Origin: Liolophura sinensis
Lineage: Eukaryota > Mollusca > Polyplacophora > Chitonida > Chitonidae
DNA: 60,000 bases
Assembly: GCF_032854445.1 (NCBI RefSeq)
Contig: NC_088295.1
Span: 72,384,028-72,444,027, forward strand
Direction of reading: 5' to 3'
Part shown: positions 43,513 to 56,594 of the stretch, piece by piece
Numbering within the stretch: position 1 is the first letter of the stretch
Layout: each line of letters starts with the position of its first letter
The notes under the pieces: model-generated
The model's database searches: none
Seen by the model: the letters and a program-made list of their open reading frames with translations, nothing else
What the model was told of the DNA's origin: nothing
Position numbers and translations under genes: made by a program

Positions 43513-43576
43513 CAGTGGTCATATACGTGAAATATTCTTGAGTATGGTATAAAACACCAATGAAATAAATAAATTC
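43513..43576 (+). mobile_element. SINE family A, 3' tail only
   Basis: ATACGTGAAATATTCTTGAG, TATGGTATAAAACACCAATG then AAATAAATAAA. Severely 5'-truncated. Confidence 0.75.
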
Positions 43577-44624
43577 TATAATATCAAAAGGCTGTATCAA
43601 AGCACAAGCATCCAATTAAGCAGACACGTGTATTTCCGAGGTTAGCGTATTTTGTGAGATCCATATACAAGTATTGCCTTCCTCTCCCGCCCCCCTCCCC
43701 CCCCCCCCCCTGCCCCTTCCGGATCAAAATACAATTAGGAAAATAGTAGGCCAGGCGTTCCACATATACGTACAAAACCAGGACATTCTGTGATTCCAAA
43801 GGTTAAAACATCCCACAGGGACAGCGGTATTTAGAGATATGAAATTGGTCAGGAAGCCACCAGCCACGTGGCATATAAACAAAAAAAAAACATTCTCCTC
43901 TAACAAAACCACTGAAGCCATCAGATCAACCCACAGCTGTACAAAGAAACAAAACTATATATACACATATCAGCAAGTGCGCATGGACTTGTTGCTTCAA
44001 GTAGCATTTTCGATAAAACTACAATATGCGTCCATTTAATGATTAGTTGCTCAATTTAATCGACTAAACAGGATTCAGACAGTGTTTCGACAGAATCATG
44101 CTTCTGTCAAGAATGACCTGCGCTTATATTTATTCAGGTCTGGTGGCCAATTTTTTTATCAAGTAGTGAAAAATTTCATGTAGAGTTTCTATTTACATCA
44201 TTGGATGGGCCCTAAATAGAGATCACACGTAGATTTCGTAACAAAGGCCTCGCTTGTAGGAGACACGTGAATGCAAAACCTGCGCTCAATACATAAAGTA
44301 GTGAAGTAGCGAATTTGGTAATTTACGGTAATTACTATGCACACAGACCATCAATGATAGAGCATCCCACTCCTGTCATTGTGGTTTATATATATGTAAA
44401 ACTTCAGCCCGATACATGCAGTGCTTTTTGGAATACCAACCCTCACATTTGCCTTACCATTTAATTGATTCTCATACACAATTCAAGAAGTCATGAATTT
44501 TGTAATTTGTGGTAATTAATATGCGCACAGTGTATTAACGATGACCCCCCCCCCCCCCCCACCCCCACTCGTGATTTCTGTTCGAGGCATAACAAACGCT
44601 ACGTCTGTGCACGAAAAGAGGGCA
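43577..44624. other. Gene-free DNA with C runs and one hairpin
   Basis: C runs near 43700 and 44547. A perfect 7-bp hairpin GACAGAATCATGCTTCTGTC lies near 44090. No gene supported. Confidence 0.4.
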
Positions 44625-45102
44625 GGGTGACAATTTCTACTGCCTATCTATTAACATTGTTCTTGATAAAAAATGGTAGAGTGGCAATTTCTACTGCCTA
44701 TCTGTTAGCATTGTTCTTGATAAAAAAATGGGTATAGTAGCAATTTCTACTGCCTATCTTTTAACATTGTTCTTGATAAAAAAAGGGTAGAGTGGCAATT
44801 TCTACAGCCTATCTAGTAATATTGTTCTTTATAAAAAAAAAATGGGTAGAGTGGCAATTTCTACTGCCTATCTATTTACATTGTTCTTGATAAAAAAAAT
44901 GGGTATAGTGGCAATTTCTACTGCCTATCTATTTACATTGTTCTTGATAAAAAAATGGGTATAGTGGCAATTTCTACTGCCTATCTATTTACATTGTTCT
45001 TGATAAAAAAAATGGGTAGAGTGACAATTTCTACTTCCTATCTATTAACATTGTTCTTGATAAAAAAGGATATAGTGACAATTTCCATTGTCTACCCTAT
45101 TA
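44625..45102. repeat. 58-bp minisatellite, about eight copies
   Basis: Unit contains GTGGCAATTTCTACTGCCTA, TCTATTTACATTGTTCTTGA and an A run of variable length before GGGTA(G/T)A. Eight full units and a decayed ninth; length differences come mostly from the A run. Confidence 0.9.
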
Positions 45103-48100
45103 GGCCAGGGTTCACATTTTAGAGGAGCGTAGCGTCCTTCTGAAAAAATGCCTAACTATAGCAGGGTATGTTAGAGGGGTATTTAAAAGCATAAACACTA
45201 CATATCAATAACTTTAATGTGAACATAATGTCCATCACACAGTATACTTTACGAAATTAATATTACCGCCATTCTGCAGTATTTAGATGAGCTATCCTTT
45301 TTGTGTATGTTGCCATCTAACATTAGGCGCAATTTTATGTACATCACAAGGGGCAAAGTTCGTCAGTTACTTGCTTAAGTTCGGTAGTTCACTCCTGGTA
45401 TACCCTAGTTCTTATGTCCACCTTCGTATAATTATCATACAATAAAAGGTCACTCATTATTCTTGTATGGGCAAATAACACTTTTGTATGGGCAGATTAA
45501 CATTTTTATGATATCGACATATGGTATCTTACGTTTCTAAGTACTTCAGTTAAGCTCATAGTCCTATATAAGACTGCTCTTATAAGAAAAATTTATATCG
45601 TCTTAAAATTTTGTCATCAACAATTGTTTTAAATTCAATCACCATCCAACAAATCAAATTTCCTTTCTCGAGTATAATTCAACGTGTAAATTTTCTTTTT
45701 AACATAAATTCTCTGGCTCAAGCGTCTTGCCCTTGCCCAATGAGTTCGTGTATTCTACTATAGCTACTGCACCATGCTAGTTTGACTGTGACCTAACGTC
45801 AGAAGGTTTGCCAGGTGTTCGGCAATTTTGAGGCATTTGTTATTTATTTTGTTTATGTTTTGTTTTTTTTTTTGAAGGTGTTTTTTTTTTATTTCTTCGG
45901 TAATTTTTTTTTCAAACATAGACTTGTAAAGAATACGACATCACTCATACCGGTGAAATCTAGAGGCTCTGTTTTACTCCCAAAATCGATGATTCTACAC
46001 ACGAGAAGGTAGTCCCAGCTTCCACATATTATAGCTGGCATTGTACAATACCAGAAGTCCATTACTAGAAAGTATGCAACTTTCCGATAGTCTCTACGGC
46101 ACATAACACTTTTCTTCCATCTCTAACACATTATGTGACATATCTGCGCAGACATGTATTTTTTTTTCTCTCAACAGCGCAGCAAACGTTCGAGGAACGG
46201 TTGGTGCACGGTGGGGTCTAAGCGCGGTTGTGTTGAAATAGCTTTAAAAATATACGACAACGGAGAGTTTTGTAAAAAGACAAGAATATCTTTGGTCGTT
46301 ATTGTTTTACAGTTGCTTGGGAATCTAAACATAGTCAATGGGTTTATAACTGCACAGCAACAATACATATCGAAATCGTAGTTGTTAAATACAGAGTTTC
46401 CGTTTCAAGGTATATGTGGCCAGTTCTTGTGGCAGGCGTTTACAATTAGATTACCCATGATTCAGTCCACAATGTCCACCAGACAGGTAGGCATATTCTT
46501 CACCAGGTGGAGCGAGCTTCTACAGATGACGTAACACGTGTGCTGTGCCGGCAGTTGCATGTTTCTAGGTAATGACTTCTGACAATGCCCATGTGTTCAT
46601 GACGACAGGCACACTGTCAGTGGTGAGATGGGATCCTTAACTGACGACCGGGTGAAAGTACATTTATGGTTGCCCCAAAGTTAGGAGAAGAAAACTTAAC
46701 CTGCCTATATTTCACAGTCCTACAGATATTTGTTTGCAGAGGGAGTACGTTATTCCCGAGTTAGAAAGAGAGGGGGTAGACCAGTACTTTACCTCTGACT
46801 TTCCAAGTACGCGGGATACAGAAGTGAGAACACATTTTTTTTTTCAAATACTCAACACTTCACTATTTTCGGTCACCAGTAATACACCTGGAAAGTATGA
46901 AGTTGATCAAGAAAAGGGGGTGAAGAAAAGATATAGGCCTAAATGTGCATACATGTATACCTAGGTCGACATGTTGAGCGATTCTTTCCTTTGTAGTTAT
47001 ATAGGACTACCCGGTATACATGTAGATGTAGCCCTACATATAAATTGCTAAAAACATTCTAGAATAAAGTAATTATTTCAGCTCTTCCGCAAGAGGAATT
47101 AATCTGAATGAATAATACGTTTATTTCGCATCAAACTGTGGGGTTTATTTCAATAACTCACTCACTGACAATTTTATTCTGTACTTTTCATTGCTTGTGC
47201 TTTGATAGCAGGTAGTGCAGGTAATTGCAGTATTGTTTTTTTTTTCTATGGTAACCTGCCTGATGCAACAAATGAATTTTTTTTCACCTGTCTAACCATT
47301 TCTTGGCCCGTACAGACTTGTTAACAACAACCTTCTTTGAGTCAAAAGATGATAAAACGATTCTTGATATAGGCTAAATTCAAATCAAGGGCCTACATTA
47401 AAAGACAAGAATTTTATTAATTCTTGCATTAATTATTGGCAGTATATAGCATAAATCTGACGTATTTATGTGTATATGTCGCTAGCCGTTTTCGTGATAT
47501 TTTTTTTTATTTCATTGCATTAGTTTCTCTCTTCACGAAATCATGGGTACATGTATATATCAGGAACTGGACCCTCGATGATGCTTTAACACTGTAGGTG
47601 GACGTTTTGTGGGGAATTGAAATCAGAAATTTGGGATCGATATTAGGATGATTTTGTGAAATACAGAAGCAGAACTTGCAGTATAGCAGCGAAAAAGACC
47701 ATTTTTAACCCTCTGCTACATCTTCAGGACAAACACTCGAGAATTTCACAAAGACAAATGTCACGGTAGGAATTCTCCGCTTTTGCTGTAGCCTAGAGTG
47801 TCGAGCATATGGTTCGCCATGGATATATACTTTAGATTTTGACAGAAGTGTCTGCTTTAAATCGCGCATGTACGCTGGTTTTCGGGAAGTTGGACGTACA
47901 CACAAATCTTCGGACGTATACAGTACGCTCTGTTTAAATTTTAGATGGGTATCATCTAATCCTTTCACCGTATTTACGCCAGTACGCCCCCTATCTGTAG
48001 CACTGTTGTATATACTTCTTGTTAGTCGTGAATTATCGTTTATGCCGTAAAGGATGTCTTTATTCATTCATCACCTAAACATACTTATACAAGTTTAATC

Positions 48101-49899
48101 ATACCTTCGTGTTTTGCATTCCTATCATAGAGAACTCACAACTCGATTATTGTACCGAACCCCATGATCAGCAAAGATACTGTAAGTCGATTGGGATTAT
48201 GTCAAATAGAATTTCGCATTTAAAGACAAATATCACTGAAAAATAGACAGGTTTTTTTTTGGAGCTCAATCCAAAGCTGTTGTCCCATCACGCGTTTTTA
48301 GTCTCACTTGTCACTAGTGAATTCCATAGTTGCCAAGAAATGGTAGGAGATTAAACCTTTATCTTGTGCAGATATTGTTTACGCAAATTAAAATTGTCTA
48401 ATCAATAGAAGGTGAATTATTTAAACTGATGTACAGGCCATAGAAAAGCCTGCTTGTCAACATTTCCTCGCGAGGAACTGTGTTATAAAGTCAGTACACA
48501 ATCATCCACTGCTCTTACTTTTTAAGAGCAGCCAACGGGATAGTGAACATTGTTAGCTCTGTATCGACCACTTGCTCTCAGTTAAACCAAAAACATATGG
48601 ATTGTTAACTTTAGCAGTTCAAAAGTATACATAATACTTAGAAAACTAAGTATGACGTTTACGAAAAGTTTGACTTACTCAGTAAATAAGCTGCGGCAAT
48701 AAGCTGCTGTAACATACGGGTTAATTTAGGCGTAAGTTGACAGCCATGTTTCACCAAGCAGGGTCTGAGACACTTCGTGTGGGACAGGATGTAAGCGTCG
48801 GGCATTGTTAACCCAGTATGTACAACATATCCTTCTGCCTCACACTAAATGTAGCGTGAAGTTCACACTGAGTAGGCCTTAAGTCCAAACATTTTACGCG
48901 ACCAGCTGTAATTCGAACCTCCCAGTTCGCTCCCAGATATCCCGACCCTTGTCTGGCGAGCATTAATGACATTCTGTGAAACACGAGCTCATAAGCCTAA
49001 CTTCTTCTAGCGTCTTACGCCGTCCGTCGATTACAACAATGCTTAACAACTATCAGGAACACTCAAATTCAAAATCCGAGTTCGGAGATTTCCGATCCTC
49101 ATCGGGCACTCCGAAAAAAAGGAGTGATGTTCATCTGATTTAAACAGCAACCAGTACAACGAGGCTTGCTAAATATTAGCTGCAGCAGTATATAAAAGTC
49201 ATACTGAGTCATAACCCATTCTCTCTTGTACCCGTGACACAAGAAACACCGATTGTACACCCACTGCGGTAGCGAACGGCCTACAGTCAACTCACTAAAA
49301 CCATGGCAACAATGAAACCATCTGCGGTATGGCTCTCATAGCCTATAACGTGTTACGTGTATTATTATTCGTTTAGAGACTTGTTGCTATACGCATTAAT
49401 ATCCTGCACTTTACAAGCAAACTGTAGTATCAGGCGAGCTTAAACTTTCTAATCATCCCTGAACACTACCGATTCTAATCACCAAACGTGGATGCACTGA
49501 GCACAATCATGCACCATACTGTTTGTCATGGTCGTAAAGCTGAGTTCTTATTTACCTTTAGTTAAGTGTGGTTCGATTTTTGCAGTGATCAGACAAGCTA
49601 GATGTATACAAGCATGGACTTCGATAGCTTCAAGATCCCAGGCAGGGATGTGAAATCAGGCTAATGGATGTCCTGAACACGGAGTTTATTGTAACCTCAC
49701 TCTAAACTGATTTCCTAAATGATTCGAATTGTTAGTATTCATAGGGCGGGTATACGTGACTTTCATATTTAGCTAACAGGGTGTTTTGGACAACCTTCCC
49801 ATGAACATCAATTTTTTAAGGGCTATAAAAAGCCTAAGACTTACGGCACAGAGAGCAAAACCGGTGCGTTGTAGTTGGCAAATGGTCATACTTAATTGA
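45103..49899. other. Long gene-free region
   Basis: AT-rich. The longest frame, 120 codons on the minus strand at 47705-48067, shows no recognisable domain and no convincing splice sites. No RNA gene or transposon was recognised. Confidence 0.4.
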
Positions 49900-50285
49900 T
49901 GAAAACAGCCTCTTGGCATTTTACCTCAGTTAGGCTTTTATTCTAACTGTTCCTGTAAATGCGTCAATACCACAACTTATACATACCCTAGCAGCATAGC
50001 TTTAGCAGAATTAAGTTCAAAATAAAGTTAAGTCAACTGGAATTTATTAGAAATCACCAGTGTAGAATCATCTTAAATGCTGTATCGTCATCACATAAAC
50101 TATAAAAAAAATGACACGAAAACAATGCAAAACATCCGGTCTTGGGGGCTCATCGCCCAAAAGTGGACTCCTTGTATATTCATATACGTTACAAAAGACT
50201 ACAGACGACAGTGGCATATAGCTGTGCGTCTCTTGTTAATTTACTTCAGTTAAGGTTTAATTCTAGCTGTTCATGTAACGTCCAT
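49900..50285 (+). repeat. Dispersed repeat, two copies close together
   Basis: CTCTTGGCATTTTACCTCAG with GGCTTTTATTCTAACTGTTC at about 49910-49960 recurs, diverged, at about 50231-50280 (CTCTTGTTAATTTACTTCAG) and again at about 57860-57912 (CTCTTGTCAATTTACCTCAT). Identity of the element unknown. Confidence 0.55.
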
Positions 50286-53139
50286 TGAAACTCCATCTAA
50301 TTGTACACATCACAAAACATGTGCAGACGCTCATACCCAACTACTATCAATACTTAGAGAGAAAGGATAAATTGCGACGGACTGGGAGATGGCCCGGACA
50401 TGAGTGAATGTTGTGTTGGGGGTGTTGGCGATGAAGTTCACATCCCGTCTACCTAACATCCCGGCCAACCATGGTTGTATTGTAGACCTATATACCATCA
50501 TTTCCGAACCAAATCACATAGTTATAGCCCCTATCATTTATATGTTTGACTCCAGGAATATGTTTCGTCGTCTGCATCTGTCCCGTGCTGGAAATTCTTA
50601 ACATTTGGTCTCGAGTTGAGCGCATATGTTAGAGGTTACCGTAAACCTTGTTACGGGGTGTCCCCCCGCCAAGTTGCTGGCACTCACATCGGTCTGTTTA
50701 ACACAGGCCAGCTTACTCTACACAACATCGACCATCTGGATGACTTAAGATGGGGTGCATCCACACGGGGATACGGTTTCAGCAGACAACAATTTCCGAA
50801 CTTACCCGGCAATCTTAAGCCCTGCCACGCCATGTCGTACACCGCGTAGGTCCAAACCACCGTACCTTCCTTCGTCCGCTCATTTTTCTTCAGCTTTCAC
50901 AACTTGAACGGAACTCGCGTTGTAGTAACTCTCCCTGAAAGTTTTATATCGCTGCAAGGCGGAAAACCGAGAGGGCCTGACAGTATGAAGTTTAACTCCA
51001 CTTTAACTATTCACACGGCTCTCTCTCTTTCTCTCTTTCGCTCACCTCCCACAATTAAGTCTGTAAGTACATCCATCGAGCTAACGCCCCTCCTTAACAA
51101 AATGGTATTGGTCCATCTGGCGCAGGCTCATTGCATTTCGTTCATAGAGGGATGTTTTAGTCTCGCTACTGCTGTGTGCATGAATGAACGACAGATTAGG
51201 GTTTCACACCCTGTTGTCAGTATTTTATCCATATCATGGCGAGAATAAAACAAAACCAATAAACAATTGTGGTATAATTATAAAACCACAGCAAATGTAG
51301 GTAATAATTTATGTAAACTTTGAAACAAGAACACAAAAATATACACAATGCAAAAGTCAGCCTGTACACATTATCCTAATACGACATTATAATATAGATA
51401 AATTTTCCAGTGAGTGATATGTTTGATAAATTAGAAAAATTAGAAACCAAATAACCACATGCAGACTCCACATCATCGCAAAGTCACAAAAACTTTCCTA
51501 ACCTGTTAAGTGTTCTCTGTGGTATACGTAATTCGTATAGCTTCGGTACACACTTCATCAGATTAATCTGATAATCATCGCTCTTATAACATTATCACGC
51601 TGTATGCAGACATGCCTTAAAGGAAAAGGCAGCACTATAAACGATTTGTATATAGGCCTATGCATCGATACAGTATCCCACAAGAACGTTTAAAAAGCGT
51701 ACTTTTCAGGTGTTGCACAACCGAGATATCCCAGTTCGAAGTGAGCAAAAATCACGTACACTGACAGTCGAAAGCGCCATGTAATCATTCTTTTCCAATC
51801 TGTCGCGAGTTTATGTCTATTATTTCTATAATGATGCTCCTGATTCGCCTTATGCACGTGGGGTACGAGTGACGCGACATATTGTGTTTCTGGGTGTTCT
51901 AAAATGGTGCATCACATGGCCTCGCAAGAATTCCATATTACAAGCTGATTGATTTAAGCATGTTAGAAAAAAATCTGTCTGTGAGTGTTTAGATCTGTTT
52001 CCTCAATAACGCTTTCCAAACAACAGGTTACATCATTTGTTGTCTTCTCTTTTAAGGGTCATGGCGATTCCGTTTGGTATATGCATGAGCAAATGATTTC
52101 CTAGCAATGATTTCGTGGTGTCCACAACTATATCTGTAAGATTGCTCAAATTAATTGTTTCGCATGTATGTGGTGTAATAGAGTTGTTTTTTAATTTGTC
52201 CGTTATAATTTATTTCATATGTGGATTACTGATTAATGTGTACTATTTATGTTTCACGCCTTACCTACGAACATATGTCACTTATACTGCGTGACGCACG
52301 TAATCCGGACTGAGCATGAAGGCGGACAACACACGCTCTTTACCAGATATGCATGACGAACTTCCTGACCCCCTGAACTAACCTAGCGTCAAACCTGAAG
52401 AAACACCTGTCTTCAGTGGTATTCATGGCAGAGCCCCTCTGACGAATGTGTGATATCCTTAACATACAGGAAAACATAAGTTTGTTCAGTTTCAAAACTC
52501 CAAACATTTCCAAGTTACTGGATAGCATAGCTACGTTTTGATTGACCGCAAACAGACAAAACTGTTTCGAAACAATTGTTTGTGATCAATGGTAAAACTG
52601 GAACGACAATTCTGAAAATCTTAAAATGCTTTTTGATCTTGAGTTTAGGTTTTTATACTTACTCACTCTATGTTAACATGCCAAGTTTTGATGCAATCTT
52701 TCCATTCTAGAAAACAAACTCCAGGAAAAATCTCCCATGCGAAAGTGTGTGACCGGTTACGCATATGGCAACTAATACCACAAAAGACAAAACCAGTACC
52801 ACGAAAGTGTTCCTCGTGTGTGCGTGTGCAAAAGTATCAAGTTTGGTGGTCCTGTAATGAAAACAAGTTCCGTTATCCACACAGATGTCAATTCAGATGC
52901 CAGTTGTGAAATCGCCCCAAAAAGGGTGAAATCCAAATTTAATGCCTCGACAGTGTGCGTTATTAACACAGATATCAATTCAGATGTCCCTTATTTCCTC
53001 TCCCAGGGCGTGATCTAAAACTTACGCCATGAAACTGTGCCCCGGCCGTGTGTGCGTGTGCAAACGTATTAAGTTCAGTGATGATATTGTCTGTTTAAAT
53101 TTGAATATCGAACTGTCAGCTGGCATCTAACTTACTGCT
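50286..53139. other. Gene-free region
   Basis: Short open frames at 50404-51248 have no recognisable motif. A small local duplication lies around 52810-53070 (GTGTGCGTGTGCAAA at about 52817 and 53047; CACAGAT(G/A)TCAATTCAGATG at about 52880 and 52967). Confidence 0.4.
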
Positions 53140-53342
53140 GGGGACCTCCGTGGCTCAGTTTGTTAGCGCACTAGCGCAGCGTAATGACCCAGGAGGAGTC
53201 TCTCACCAAAACGGTCGCTGTGAGTTCAAGTCCAGCTCATGCTGGCTTCCTCTCCAGCCGTACGTGGGAAGGTCCGTCAGCAACCTGCGGATGGTCGTGG
53301 GTTTCCCCCGGGCTCTGCCCTATTTCTTCTCACCATAATGCT
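53140..53342 (+). mobile_element. SINE family A, copy with intact head, 3' tail missing
   Basis: GGACCTCCGTGGCTCAGTTT, TTAGCGCACTAGCGC and GTGAGTTCAAGTCCAGC correspond to 17310 onward. The copy stops after CACCATAATGCTGG, before the usual tail. Confidence 0.75.
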
Positions 53343-53437
53343 GGTGAACTTCTGAATATCGACTGGCAATCGGGAACTGGCAACTGACTTCACGAGCATA
53401 CTATCAAGTTACAATATATCAAGCTGGGCCGCAGGCC

Positions 53438-54419
53438 CTACTTAAACGGACACATAATCTAACAAGCAACACCTTAGTACGGATAGTAAAGAGGTTAATG
53501 ATGTACTTGAAGATTTTGAATCGTGGTTGTACATGATACAGGATGGAAAAGTTTACACTGCATATCAAGCACCGGACCGCAACGAGCGGCCCCTGACGGT
53601 TTCGAGATGCCACACCCCGCTCACAGAAAGGGGTTCTGCGAGTCAGTCCAGGCCAAGTCCTCAAACTTGCGAGATTTTGATTCACTCCAGTGCACATATA
53701 TGGTTTTATTCAGGTCGCCTATACAAAAACTACATGCAGGTCACATTTCGTGATTTGTAGGTGACAACTTCTTTTTAATAAAAGGCTTGTCGGGTGATGC
53801 GTGTGAGACTTCCCTGACCCGGTATGCTATAGTGAGGCTGACGTTGCGTATGATGTCCTTTGCATTTAATTCAAGCTCCAGAGTAGTCTGAAAATTTCCT
53901 AGCTAAGACGCGTATTTTGAAAAACATTGATCATTCTGATAGCAAATTAACAAACCGTCAAGACCATATACATATAGAGAGAACGTCAACCAGTAGTTTT
54001 GAGCATGGAATTCAAACTATCATAGAATTCATAGTCCGGATCCCGAAACCTCATTATACCCGCCTTTGCCACTTTCTGTGTTGTTTTGGGCCCCGGAATA
54101 GCCAGTGCCATTATCTCCTTCATGTAATTATAAAATAACCCGAGGCTAATTTGAATTTGGTGAGTACATACACTCAAAAAATTACTGTGTTCATTTTAAC
54201 AGAAAGTCTGTCTGAGTGATGCTAGAATGTATTCTGTTATTATAACATAACACTGTTTCGTAACATAATATCCGGTTAGGCTAATAGAATCTCTAATAGA
54301 ATTTTTATGTTGAATTACTAGATATATGTGTTATATTTAAGAGAATAATCTGTTGCCATAGCAGAATACACTCAGACAACAGACTATTTTTACAAATTAA
54401 CGCATTACTTTTTAGAGTG
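53438..54419 (-). repeat. 1-kb duplicated segment, inverted copy
   Basis: Reverse complement of 30671-31670, including a MITE at its far end. The two copies lie about 22 kb apart in opposite orientation. Sequence on either side is unrelated. Confidence 0.8.
54171..54419. mobile_element. MITE copy B with TA target duplication
   Basis: Termini CACTCAAAAAATTACTG and (reverse complement) CACTCTAAAAAGTAATG, flanked by TA at 54169-54170 and 54420-54421. TA duplication and the AT-rich palindromic body fit a Tc1/mariner-type MITE. No coding capacity. Confidence 0.75.
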
Positions 54420-54747
54420 TAGCCATTTAAATATGATGGATAGTTTTTCCCGATATGTAAACCATTACGATTCCCGATATGTATCGATTTTGTCAGTTTC
54501 CAGTGATAGAACTAAATTTTCAATATGATAAATCTGCTTTCGGTCAAAGTAGGATAATTAATTTTAGAGCGTTTTCATTTGCACACAACGTACACAAATC
54601 GGAAAATTGGACAATCAGTAATAATAAAATAAACGGCAGAAATTATGACATGTATGTTATGTTACCCTGTATTGACGCTGCGAGTCCGAATTTGGGAACA
54701 ACAAGCTATGGTAGCATTATATCACAAAAAAAGACGGAATGCAAAAG

Positions 54748-54840
54748 CATTATGGTGGGAGGAAACCCGGCAGAGCCGGGGGAAACCCACGACCATCCGC
54801 AAGTTGCTGCCAGACCTTCCCACGTACAGAGAGGCCGTAC
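54748..54840 (-). mobile_element. SINE family A fragment, minus strand
   Basis: CATTATGGTGGGAGGAAACC, GGGGGAAACCCACGACCATC and GACCTTCCCACGTAC are the reverse complement of the family body; both ends missing. Confidence 0.75.
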
Positions 54841-55166
54841 ATATAAAATAATATACATGTCACTCATCTATGCACAATGTTGGCACTGTGTTACATTTAG
54901 TCAGTAACTTACCAAAGCTCGATGAAAACAGTCTTCTTTACCGCGTTATACACCGATGTGAATGAAACAGGCAAAATATACTGACATCGTACCGATCAGT
55001 TTTTGGTCATGGAGGTCTTATATAATCAACCTGATTCGAGTAGTCGATAGGACAAATCACGCCGTTCACGCCGATTTATAGGCAATATGCCTTAAAGGTT
55101 ACATTCTGATACATTTGGCCCACATGCCAATTCTTAACACCATATTCTCAAGAATGGAACAAATTA
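54841..55166. other. Gene-free DNA
   Basis: Nothing recognised. Confidence 0.35.
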
Positions 55167-55418
55167 CATTTAAAAATTAAGCTGTTAATTTTAACAACAA
55201 ACAGTCTGTTGTCTAGGTGATGTTAGAATGTATTCTGTAATTATGACACAATATTCTGTCATATTCAACATAATATCCAGTTAAGCTAATAGAATCTTTG
55301 TGTTGAATTAATAGAACAAGTGTGTTATATTTAACAGAACAATCAGTTGGAAAAAGAGAATACATTCTAGCATGACTCAGATAACAGCCTTTCAGATTAA
55401 CAGATTAATTTTTTAGTG
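55167..55418. mobile_element. MITE copy C with TA target duplication
   Basis: Inner arms CAGTCTGTTGTCTAGGTGAT and (reverse complement) GGCTGTTATCTGAGTCATGC match copies A and B. TA lies at 55165-55166 and 55419-55420. More diverged at the termini than copy B. Confidence 0.65.
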
Positions 55419-55421
55419 TAT

Positions 55422-55449
55422 ACTACTTAGTATATATATACTAAGTAGT
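55422..55449. repeat. 28-bp perfect palindrome
   Basis: ACTACTTAGTATAT followed directly by its reverse complement, with no spacer, right next to MITE copy C. Confidence 0.9.
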
Positions 55450-55903
55450 GGCTTTTTATGTACACTAGAATAAAACGTTTAACTTGAATCTTTATTCAGG
55501 GATGATTGAGAGATCGAGAAAATCCTTCACACTTGCAGCTAATCTCAGATCAGGACTAGACCCTCGAAAACCTTTCAGATTATGTGTAAATGCAAATCTG
55601 GGCCCGGAAATCACAAAGCTGCAGATTCTATGAACTTATTCCAAAATTGTTGTATTTTTCCGGAAGTCAAACGCTAATTTTCAATTTTTTCCAACAAATA
55701 AGTCCAAGATATATGTAACTCTGAATTAAAATACAAATTCCGAAATTAAGTCAGTTTAACACTGTAAACTGTTATAGGAAGTATGCACTGCACGCCTGAC
55801 GTACAGGCGATAACAACATGAAGGTAGACAACAAGAAAACAGTAAGGCTCATCAGAATGGTCGTACGAATGTATATAGATCCAAAGATTTTATTTTTAAA
55901 TAC
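55450..55903. other. Gene-free DNA
   Basis: AT-rich, nothing recognised. Confidence 0.35.
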
Positions 55904-55917
55904 AAAAGTGTAGTTAT

Positions 55918-56093
55918 TTATTTACTTGATTGCTGCTTTATGCCGTGCTCAAGAGTATTTCACTTTTATAATGGGAGAAAACTGAACAGAGCCTGGTAGT
56001 AGCCGGCTGAGAGGAAGCCAGAATGAGCTGGGCTTGAACTCACAACGACCGCATTGGTGAGACGCTTCTGAGTCATTGCGCCTCGGTCACGGT
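55918..56093 (-). mobile_element. SINE family A, minus strand, with target duplications
   Basis: Starts (plus strand) TTATTTACTTGATTGCTG and ends in the reverse complement of the mid-head region (GACGCTTCTGAGTCATTGCG). Flanked by AAAAGTGTAGTTAT (55904-55917) and AAAAGTTTAGTTAT (56094-56107), 13 of 14 matching. Confidence 0.75.
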
Positions 56094-56500
56094 AAAAGTT
56101 TAGTTATACATTGATCAGATGGTATGCTAGTCTTTATCGGTCATCTTTTTGTATATACTAAAGACAAGATATTTTTTAACCACAACTTAGTCAGGATATT
56201 TTTTCTGAAATCTGTTAATTAGATACAAAAAATCTATATATATATCTTCTCATATAAAACAGTTATCCTGATATTATACACAGATTATAATTACACGCTT
56301 GCTCAAAAATTATGATATTATGAACAAAATCATTACCGTTATACCATAACATAACCAATAAAGCTGTATATAATATCAGATTAGCTGTTTCATAAGTTTA
56401 ACTACATATAAAATTATTACCACATTCATAAATTTCACAAAAATTCAGTTTGGGGTAAAACTAAAATGCCTTCATATCAATGCTTGACCATATACCAAAG

Positions 56501-56562
56501 TATGATGCTGGCCGCCCGTCGTATAAGCAAAATATTTCTTAAATAAAGCGTAAAACACCAAA

Positions 56563-56593
<31 letters not shown>

Positions 56594-56594
56594 C
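56501..56594 (+). mobile_element. SINE family A, 3' tail with (AAAT)n
   Basis: GCTGGCCGCCCGTCGTATAA, AAGCGTAAAACACCAAATAA and a run of about eight ATAA units. Confidence 0.75.

Noticed and set aside
44080-44115. Possible Penelope-like or terminator hairpin (GACAGAATCATGCTTCTGTC)
   Set aside because: A single 7-bp stem with no coding remnant next to it; not enough for a call.
47705-48067. 120-codon minus-strand open frame
   Set aside because: No recognisable domain, no clear splice sites, and its length is possible by chance in a long gene-free region.
50404-51248. Three consecutive plus-strand frames of 65-114 codons as a possible gene
   Set aside because: They lie in different frames with no splice signals or motifs linking them.
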